Shown here in pieces: positions 31,910 to 37,328 of a stretch of DNA of 37,328 nucleotides (positions are counted from its first letter, which is position 1; each line of letters opens with the position of its first letter). The stretch is taken from NCBI GenBank assembly GCA_964413275.1, contig CAYPSO010000041.1, positions 1 to 37,328 of the forward strand, given 5' to 3'. Source of the DNA: JAABRE01 sp964413275. GTDB taxonomy: Bacteria; Cyanobacteriota; Cyanobacteriia; Cyanobacteriales; JAABRE01. Under the pieces are notes generated by a model. That model saw only the letters and a list, made by a program, of their open reading frames with translations, searched no databases and was not told where the DNA came from. Both the position numbers and the translations under genes were made by a program.

Positions 31910-33307
31910 CTAAATTATTGTGAAATCCCCTTGCTCAAGATTAATAATACCTTTAATAATTACTAATAGCTCATTATCATATTCAATTAATGTATTAGTT
32001 GTTGTAGTTGTAATCCCAAATTTGTTCAAATTATTAAACATTTCTTGACCAATACCAATTAAATCTTCACCTTTATTGAAGTCAAAAATAGTATCTCGTC
32101 CATATCCGGGTAAAATTACAAAGGTATCATTGCCTTTACCGCCATAGAGTTTATCTTTACCTCTGCCACCATTAAGGAAATCATTCCCACCACCACCTTT
32201 AAGAATATCTTTTCCCCTGCCACCATTAAGGGCATCATTACCTGCACCACCATAGAGCTTATCTCTACCTATACCACCCTTAAGAAAATCATCACCTACA
32301 CCACCATAAAGTCTATCATTTCCTCTTTCTCCTTCAAGGGTATCGTTACCTGCCCTACCCCTAAGAATATCGTTACCTAAACCACCATTAATAAGCTCAT
32401 CATCTGCTTGCCCATTTAGAGTATCATCACCGTCACTACCGATAATAGATCTATTATTATCTGAAACCGTCTCAACTTGTAAATCAATTAATACATTTTC
32501 TGAAGAAATGATAAAGTTTTGATTTTTAAGAAAATCGCCATTTCTAGTAAATTCTACTTGATAATTTCCCGAATCCAAGAGAATTTGATAACCACCCGCT
32601 TCCCAAGTATTAAAATTTTCTGTAAATACAGTACCATTAATTCCTGTAACACTAATACTTATATCATTTAAACCTTCACCGGGATCGTAAAAATTATCTT
32701 TATCTAAATCTGAAAATACAGTACCGACTAACCATCCTTTACCATTAAGAGCAGAGCGATTACCAAAATCTTGGGTAATAACCAAAGGGCCTACACTCGT
32801 AGTAGAATCGTTTTCTAGGGTAATATCAATGCCTATCTCTCGATAGTTATTATTCATAATTGCGTTACGATGGCCAGCAGGATTTTGTATTCCTGTAGCA
32901 GTAAAACCCCAATCAATGGCAAATGCCGCATGACCATAAAAAACCGATTTAGCAAAGGCAAAAACACCTTCCCCAAGAGTATTCCATGAATAACCTGTGT
33001 CGGTAATTCTTTCTCCTAAACTCGGCTCACCAGATAATTGATGGGATTGTTGGTCTAACTCAATCATAAATTCGTTATGATTATAACTAGATTCATGTAA
33101 TTGTTCAGACCAAGCTAGAGTTTGAGCAGAAGTTAAGTCATCCCATTGATCTTGAAGTACATTTAGATCGACATTAAAAAAATTTATAGCAGAATTAACA
33201 TTACTATCTTCTGAATTAACTAAAAGATTATATTCATCAACAGGATTGGTTCTCATTCTGTTAGTGTAATATAACATTTCTTGTTCGAGTGCTGATGGTT
33301 GTGTCAT
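31910..33307 (-). CDS. CAP-domain (SCP/PR1-like) protein with C-terminal RTX repeats
   Basis: This 465-residue protein opens with a CAP domain (residues about 1-185): ALEQEMLYYTNRMRTNPVDE, LAWSEQLHESSYNHNEF, GEGVFAFAKSVFYGHAAF and PAGHRNAIMNNNYREIGI. A short beta-sandwich linker resembling SdrD/prealbumin-like repeats follows (GTVFSDLDKDNFYDPGEGLN). About seven RTX nonapeptides then run from around residue 290 to 390 (GGAGNDALNGGRGKD type). It ends with a hydrophobic cap (DTFVILPGYGRDTIFDFNKG) shared in style with the giant RTX protein. RTX repeats bind Ca2+ after type I secretion. CAP proteins have varied extracellular roles, so the function stays open. Imperfect tandem repeats lie about 85-170 bases upstream of the start. 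Confidence 0.88.
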   Translation of the reverse strand: MTQPSALEQEMLYYTNRMRTNPVDEYNLLVNSEDSNVNSAINFFNVDLNVLQDQWDDLTSAQTLAWSEQLHESSYNHNEFMIELDQQSHQLSGEPSLGERITDTGYSWNTLGEGVFAFAKSVFYGHAAFAIDWGFTATGIQNPAGHRNAIMNNNYREIGIDITLENDSTTSVGPLVITQDFGNRSALNGKGWLVGTVFSDLDKDNFYDPGEGLNDISISVTGINGTVFTENFNTWEAGGYQILLDSGNYQVEFTRNGDFLKNQNFIISSENVLIDLQVETVSDNNRSIIGSDGDDTLNGQADDELINGGLGNDILRGRAGNDTLEGERGNDRLYGGVGDDFLKGGIGRDKLYGGAGNDALNGGRGKDILKGGGGNDFLNGGRGKDKLYGGKGNDTFVILPGYGRDTIFDFNKGEDLIGIGQEMFNNLNKFGITTTTTNTLIEYDNELLVIIKGIINLEQGDFTII

Positions 33308-33621
33308 ATATCAAATAATTATTTATTAAGATTTTTTATAATAAATACAACCATAACAATTTTTAAACATTTCTAACAGTGATTAGAGACAATTATCAAC
33401 TGTGACTTTAATCATACTTAAGTAAAATTTAGAAGTAATTATTAACTATAATTCTAGTCATACTTAAGTGAATTTCGCTAAAAAAACTAAAATTTTTGTG
33501 ACTATTTTATTAGATATTGATTTAAAAAAATCTAATTGATAACTGTTATATAGCGTTTCTAAATAATTTGTAAACTTTTCTCTCCCTAAAAAAATTTATG
33601 TTTATAACCCAAATATAATTA
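33308..33621. other. Intergenic region upstream of the CAP-RTX gene, with an imperfect tandem duplication
   Basis: 314 AT-rich bases. Two imperfect direct copies of about 40 bases start at 33391 and 33437 and share the exact core TCATACTTAAGT (33412-33423 and 33458-33469). They lie in the promoter region of the CAP-RTX gene and could be a duplicated operator. Nothing else is recognised. Confidence 0.5.
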
Positions 33622-34027
33622 CTATAACTTGGATAAAGACCACCATCCAGAAGGTTCTAAAACTCCTCCTAACGCTTTTACCTGTTCAAAAGTCATAAAA
33701 TAAGCCCAAGCTTCACCAAGGAGAATTTCCCTAGGGCTATAAACCTGAATTAAACGGCGTTGGTAGCCATTTTTTTTTTATAGGCTTACCTTCTTCATAA
33801 TCTTCTAATTCATCTAAATCAGCTAAAAAGCGATTATCTGCAAAAGTAAGTAAAAATCCCTCAATTTTTCCCTCACCAGGAATAGCTGCCGGATAACCAA
33901 ACACAGGTAAATGATATAATTGACCAGATATAAATGCCCTAATTTCTTCAATTACCTTACCTTGACAATAGTAAGAATAATTAATTTCCCTAGGTTTAAG
34001 AGTGCCATAAACAAATACTTTAAACAT
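33622..34027 (-). pseudogene. Gamma-glutamylcyclotransferase-like (AIG2/GGCT) gene with a frameshift in an A10 tract
   Basis: The N-terminal frame (from ATG 34027) has the family start KVFVYGTLKPRE, then FGYPAAIPGEG and DELEDYEEGKP. It runs into ten consecutive A (33770-33779 on the complement), after which the annotated frame ends quickly (KKKWLPTPFNSGL). Reading on in the next frame restores the family's C-terminus (GYQRRLIQVYSP, LGEAWAYFM, EPSGWW) up to TAG at 33622-33624. Nine A instead of ten would join the two parts into one protein of about 134 residues. This may be a true frameshift, a slippage-controlled switch or a sequencing error. The family acts on gamma-glutamyl amines or peptides. 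The gene follows znuC by 28 bases and may belong to that operon. Confidence 0.85.
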
Positions 34028-34055
34028 AGTTGAAAGTCTGGAAAATTATATTCAA

Positions 34056-34877
34056 CTAAATATCTTCTGAACAACAATGATTGGGAAAAACACGATGGGG
34101 TAAACCGTGAGCAATTAAATCAATGGGACATTGATAAGTTTGTTCTAACATTTGCTTTGTAATTAATTTATCTCCATGATAAAATAAGCATCGATTTAAA
34201 CAACCTACTGTTTTTACATAGGAAGAAATTGCCCCCATATCATGGGAAATCATTAAAATAGTAAGTTGTTTATTTAATTCTTGTAATAATTCATAAATAC
34301 TAGCACTACCATGAGGATCGACACTTGCTGTTGGCTCATCTAAAAGTAATATTTGTGATTGTGTTACTAAAGCTCTGGCAATATAAACTCTCTGTCTTTG
34401 TCCTCCAGAAAGCATACCAATAGAACGTTTTTTTAAATGTAACATCTCAACTTTTTCTAAAGCTTCAGCTATCAAATCATCATCTTTGTGATTGTATCTT
34501 TCCCACCAATTTCTGTGGCCAAGTCTGCCCATTTTTACCACATCCCAAACATTAATTGGAAAGGAGCGATCGCATTCTATACTTTGTGGTACATAACCAA
34601 TATTATATCTTCCTTTATTAACCTTTCTTCCCATTACTAAAACTTCACCATGACTAGGTTGAATTAGTCCTAATAAAACTTTAATTAAGGTTGTTTTTCC
34701 CCCACCATTAGGGCCGATTATACCAATAAAATCCTGCTCTTTTACCAGTAAATTAATATCCTCTAATACGGATTCTCCATTATAGCCCGCCCACATATTT
34801 TTAATAGATATTATTTCTGCGGATTGGTTCTCATTTATTTTTCTTTCATGACCATCAATTTTATTACTAATTTGCAT
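34056..34877 (-). CDS. znuC: Zinc/manganese ABC transporter ATP-binding protein
   Basis: The 273-residue ATPase has Walker A GPNGGGKTT near residue 56, Q-loop YVPQ, signature LSGGQRQR, Walker B ILLLDEPTASVD and switch ISHD. The sequence, including WWERYNHKDDD and the tail CPIDLIAHGLPHRVFPNHCC, resembles the Zn/Mn ABC class (ZnuC/MntA-like). The His and Cys residues at the end could bind metal. ATG 34877 follows AGGAG with seven bases between. It is 23 bases downstream of znuA and so lies under the same Zur-type operator. The permease gene znuB, usually the third gene, does not follow; the frameshifted GGCT-like gene is there instead. Confidence 0.9.
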   Translation of the reverse strand: MQISNKIDGHERKINENQSAEIISIKNMWAGYNGESVLEDINLLVKEQDFIGIIGPNGGGKTTLIKVLLGLIQPSHGEVLVMGRKVNKGRYNIGYVPQSIECDRSFPINVWDVVKMGRLGHRNWWERYNHKDDDLIAEALEKVEMLHLKKRSIGMLSGGQRQRVYIARALVTQSQILLLDEPTASVDPHGSASIYELLQELNKQLTILMISHDMGAISSYVKTVGCLNRCLFYHGDKLITKQMLEQTYQCPIDLIAHGLPHRVFPNHCCSEDI

Positions 34878-34900
34878 AATTTACTCCTACTAATATTTAA

Positions 34901-35848
34901 TTATTTATAATTGAAACTTAGTTCTTTATTTTTACTTAATCCTTGATACATTGACTCAGCTATTTGACGCATATTTTCTAACCAATTAGGGGCAAGAGGA
35001 TTAATTAATAAGATTTCTCCTTCTATTTGTTCGGCAATAATTTTTGCTGTTGATGTACTAAATTCTGGTTGGGTAAATACTACTTTAATATTTTCTTCTT
35101 TGGCTTCTGTTATTAATTCTGTTAATTCTCTTGGGCTTGGTTCTTGTCCATCTATTTCTATGGGAATCATTTCTAACTTATAATCTTTGGCAAAATAACC
35201 CCATGTCGGATGAAAAACAATAAATTTTCTATTACTTAAACCTGACAATTTTTCATTTATTTCTCGATCTAATTTGTCAATATCTGCAATAAATTTCTCT
35301 AGGTTTTGTTGATATTGTGGAGTGTTTTCCCGATCTAAATTTGCTAATTCTTGATAAATTGTATTTGCTTGTATTTTTACCAGTTTTGGTGATAACCAAA
35401 TATGAGGATCTAAACTTTCTTGTTCCTGATTTTCTTTTTCTCCTTCATGATGATGATGATGATGATCGAGTGTTTGTAATTCTAAGCCACTGCTAGTATC
35501 TACTATCTTCATTTCAGTGTTAGCTGCTTTAATTCGATTCAACCAAGTTTTTTCAAAAGGCAGCAAACCAATACTAAAATATATTTTAGATTGAGCAAGC
35601 GATCGCAGTTGTTCGGGTTTTGGTTCATATAATTCGGGATTTGCTCCGGGTAAAACCATCACATTAACAGCTACATTCTCCCCACCAATACGCTCGACAA
35701 AATATTTTTGCGGCACAATACTCACTGTTACTTCTACTTTCTGATTAACTGTTTCTGATGGTATTTGAGTATTGTCTGAGTTATTTTGACATCCTCCTAA
35801 ACCAATAAATCCCATACACACAACTAGGATGGTAGCTCTTAAGTTCAT
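34901..35848 (-). CDS. znuA: Zinc ABC transporter substrate-binding lipoprotein
   Basis: I place the start at ATG 35848 (315 residues). A longer frame begins with TTG at 35872, which lies inside the operator. The N-terminus is a lipoprotein signal (MNLRATILVVCMGFIGLGGC, cleavage before Cys). The cluster A-I domain follows: VSIVPQKYFVERIGGENV, MVLPGANPELYEPKPEQL, a His-rich loop (DHHHHHHEGE), DPHIWLSP, FHPTWGYFAKDY and PEFSTSTAKIIAEQI. Metal ligands would be the conserved His in the third and fifth of these segments and a late acidic residue. The His-rich loop between two lobes is typical of zinc rather than manganese binders. The Zur-box palindrome directly upstream supports zinc. It binds Zn2+ at the periplasmic face and hands it to the permease. 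Confidence 0.93.
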   Translation of the reverse strand: MNLRATILVVCMGFIGLGGCQNNSDNTQIPSETVNQKVEVTVSIVPQKYFVERIGGENVAVNVMVLPGANPELYEPKPEQLRSLAQSKIYFSIGLLPFEKTWLNRIKAANTEMKIVDTSSGLELQTLDHHHHHHEGEKENQEQESLDPHIWLSPKLVKIQANTIYQELANLDRENTPQYQQNLEKFIADIDKLDREINEKLSGLSNRKFIVFHPTWGYFAKDYKLEMIPIEIDGQEPSPRELTELITEAKEENIKVVFTQPEFSTSTAKIIAEQIEGEILLINPLAPNWLENMRQIAESMYQGLSKNKELSFNYK

Positions 35849-35870
35849 ATTTTTTATTTTATTATATATC

Positions 35871-35895
35871 AATAATGATTATGATTATCATTATT
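35871..35895 (-). promoter_or_regulatory. Zur box of the znuA-znuC operon
   Basis: The core TGATTATGATTATCA (35876-35890) differs by one base from the cyanobacterial Zur consensus TGATAATNATTATCA. It is extended by AATAA on the left and TTATT on the right into a 25-bp imperfect palindrome with 9-bp arms. It lies 23 to 47 bases upstream of the znuA start codon, overlapping the likely promoter. The zinc-loaded repressor Zur would shut the operon when zinc is sufficient. Confidence 0.88.
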
Positions 35896-35960
35896 TTAAG
35901 GCAAAAGTCAAGCCTTCGGATTAAAAAATTAATATTTTTGATTATTCCCTAATAGTCTGA

Positions 35961-37028
35961 CTAATCAATTTGTGCGCCCCTTGCTAACAAACTATTTTTT
36001 AAAGTATCAGAAATACCAGGATTATCTTTAAAAATAGCTTGGTTAAGATTAGCACTGGTTAAATTAGTTTCTGTTAAATTAGTTTCTGTTAAATTCGCTT
36101 CAGTTAGATTAGCACCAATCAGATTAACTAAAGCAAAACTAGCACAACGACAATCAGCAAAACTTAAGTTAGCATTTTCTAGGTAAGCACCACTTAAATC
36201 CGTTCCTGTTAATTTAGCATAGCTCAAATTAGCTTCACTAAGATCCGCATCTGTAATTACTGCACCTCTCAAATTAATATATTCTAAATTAGCTCCACTC
36301 AAATCAACACCACTCAAATTAGTACCTAAAAAATTAGCTCCACTCAAATCTTCGAGAGGATTTAAACTTGCGATCGCAGCTAATTCTAAGATATTATCAG
36401 TTGTAGCATTACAAATCTTATTAATAACTTCTTGTAATTTTTCTTCTGTATTTTCCACAGATATATTATAGTTAGGTTTTATATTTTCAGAGCTTAATTT
36501 TAAATAACTAATATAAGGATTTAAACGATTTTCCAACCAGAAAAAAGCTATTGTTCTTTCTAAAATACCATGTTTATTAGGACTAATATCATGTTTCCAT
36601 AATCCTTCCGCATCAGTGATAGAAATATTAACTGGAGTAAGATTAAATGTAACTTCAACCGAACAAGGATAATCGTTTATCTTAAGAGCACCTAATTTAA
36701 GCTTATTGATATTAGTTTGTAAAACAGATTTTCCTTTATTACTAAAATAATAACTCAAATTATCTGAATACCTATCAACATAATCTATTGTAATCGTTGA
36801 AGGTTTAGATAGAGAACAATTTTCTAAATTTAATTTTAATTCGCCACCTTTAAGCCCAAATTTAACACGACCTCCTAATAAAGATTCCCATTGTTCATTA
36901 AAATTTATATTCAAATAAAGTTCGATTTCTTCTGTTTCAGTGGCAACAGTCTCTATCTCCAGACACACACAATCTGGATATAGATTAGAAAATTCTATTA
37001 ATTGTAAAGGTAAAAGAGATTTTTGCAT
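35961..37028 (-). CDS. Pentapeptide-repeat protein with an N-terminal domain of unknown function
   Basis: The 355-residue protein has about 220 N-terminal residues without a domain that I recognise. They are beta-rich with ELYLNINFNEQWESLLGGRV, SITDAEGLW and IAFFWLENRLNPYI. About twenty pentapeptide repeats of the A(N/D)LxX type follow from around residue 228 (LSGANFLGTNLSGVDLSGAN, ending LTETNLTSANLNQAIF). Such repeats form a right-handed quadrilateral beta-helix. Cyanobacteria have many such proteins with mostly unknown roles, some linked to thylakoids or signalling. The Cys residues in FADCRCASF lie within the helix. The gene shares no short spacing with znuA, which starts about 110 bases downstream of its stop, so it is probably separate. 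Confidence 0.85.
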   Translation of the reverse strand: MQKSLLPLQLIEFSNLYPDCVCLEIETVATETEEIELYLNINFNEQWESLLGGRVKFGLKGGELKLNLENCSLSKPSTITIDYVDRYSDNLSYYFSNKGKSVLQTNINKLKLGALKINDYPCSVEVTFNLTPVNISITDAEGLWKHDISPNKHGILERTIAFFWLENRLNPYISYLKLSSENIKPNYNISVENTEEKLQEVINKICNATTDNILELAAIASLNPLEDLSGANFLGTNLSGVDLSGANLEYINLRGAVITDADLSEANLSYAKLTGTDLSGAYLENANLSFADCRCASFALVNLIGANLTEANLTETNLTETNLTSANLNQAIFKDNPGISDTLKNSLLARGAQID

Positions 37029-37144
37029 CCTTAATCTGTTTTTCTAGGTGGTGCTTATAAAAGAATTTTACCATTAATTGGCTATATTAAACCAATTTGC
37101 TAATCTGCTGAACTATCAAGTAAATAATAACCACAAACTACGAA

Positions 37145-37279
37145 CTATATCAACTCTTGTGCTTCATTTAACCATCGTTTAACTTGTTCAATAGAAGGAC
37201 ATAAATCTCGTCTTTGCATAGTGGCTATCTGTAGCTTTAAAATTTGTCTGTGTAATCTAGGTAAAGGGATTTGAGTGAA
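37145..37279 (-). pseudogene. 3' remnant of an interrupted gene
   Basis: A minus-strand frame of 44 codons ends at TAG (37145-37147) and is open back to 37279, where an in-frame stop (37280-37282) begins the hairpin region. The residues RLHRQILKLQIATMQRRDLC and CPSIEQVKRWLNEAQELI look like a conserved helical C-terminus rather than random sequence. I cannot name the family. It could be read as a short ORF from the ATG in ATMQRRD, but the upstream in-frame codons look like coding sequence cut by an insertion. Confidence 0.4.
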
Positions 37280-37282
37280 CTA

Positions 37283-37328
37283 CCTACACTGACCTTGCGG
37301 TACAGTGTAGGCTTCCCAATTCATTGGG
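37283..37328. mobile_element. Hairpin resembling an IS200/IS605-family end, at the right edge
   Basis: CCTACACTGACC (37283-37294) pairs with GGTACAGTGTAGG (37299-37311) with one bulged A around a TTGC loop. A second inverted repeat follows (CCAAT...ATTGG, 37316-37327). Subterminal imperfect hairpins like these are the recognition structures of IS200/IS605 elements. Here the hairpin abuts the interrupted 3' gene remnant. The body of the element would lie to the right, outside the window. The call is inference from structure. Confidence 0.5.

Noticed and set aside
32100..32440. Periodic 27-base pattern in the CAP-RTX gene, considered as a DNA repeat array
   Set aside because: It is the coding signature of RTX nonapeptides in an uninterrupted frame.
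34901..35872. Longer znuA start at TTG 35872
   Set aside because: It would lie within the Zur palindrome and put nine extra polar residues before a standard lipoprotein signal.
36000..36360. Regular short-period repetition in the pentapeptide gene, considered as a CRISPR or tandem DNA array
   Set aside because: The 15-base periodicity is explained by pentapeptide repeats in an open frame; units vary and there are no spacers.

Overview
The window reads as chromosomal DNA from an AT-rich cyanobacterium, probably a unicellular Geminocystis/Cyanobacterium-like lineage. The evidence is an aerobic Mg-protoporphyrin cyclase (acsF), a cyanobacterial glutamine riboswitch, a CobN-family chelatase, a PerR/FurC-type regulator, a cyanobacterial Zur box, frequent HIP1 octamers (GCGATCGC) and TGTTGCC heptamer repeats. 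The species assignment is inference.

Layout. 1-5.5 kb: the N-terminal part of a PhoX-like phosphatase (minus, running off the left edge); a glutamine-riboswitch-controlled small membrane protein; a PerR-like repressor; an NfeD/SPFH membrane-protein pair; tRNA-Ser(GCU); and a 306-bp element with terminal inverted repeats. 5.5-6.6 kb: acsF. 6.8-15.7 kb: eight co-directional minus-strand genes forming a compact lipid-type biosynthetic cluster that I cannot match to a described pathway. In order of transcription they are a KASIII-like thiolase, an AlkB-type hydroxylase, an SDR, a sulfotransferase, a PhyH-like Fe/2OG enzyme with His-X-Ala instead of His-X-Asp, an alpha/beta hydrolase with a probable Asp nucleophile, an AurF/CylC-like ferritin-fold enzyme, and a sterol-desaturase/fatty-acid-hydroxylase family protein.

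15.8-25.6 kb: a GPH-family sugar/cation symporter, a conserved protein of unknown function, murF, an orphan Phd/YefM-type antitoxin, a cobN that lacks its usual N-terminal domain, and an OFA-family MFS transporter. 25.7-33.3 kb: two probable type-I-secreted RTX proteins, one a 1,903-residue multi-domain phosphatase/phytase-like protein and one a CAP-domain protein. 33.6-37.0 kb: a frameshifted gamma-glutamylcyclotransferase-like gene, znuC and znuA behind a palindromic Zur box with no znuB beside them, and a pentapeptide-repeat protein. The right edge carries a hairpin resembling an IS200/IS605-type end, next to the 3' remnant of an interrupted gene.

How the genes may work together. The eight-gene cluster holds four different families of non-haem-iron oxygenase or halogenase-type enzymes plus a sulfotransferase and a chain-condensing enzyme. 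That suggests a heavily oxidised, sulfated, possibly halogenated long-chain lipid. This is the best candidate for an undescribed system here. The PhoX-like protein and the giant RTX phosphatase point to scavenging of extracellular organic phosphate, and znuA/znuC point to zinc uptake.
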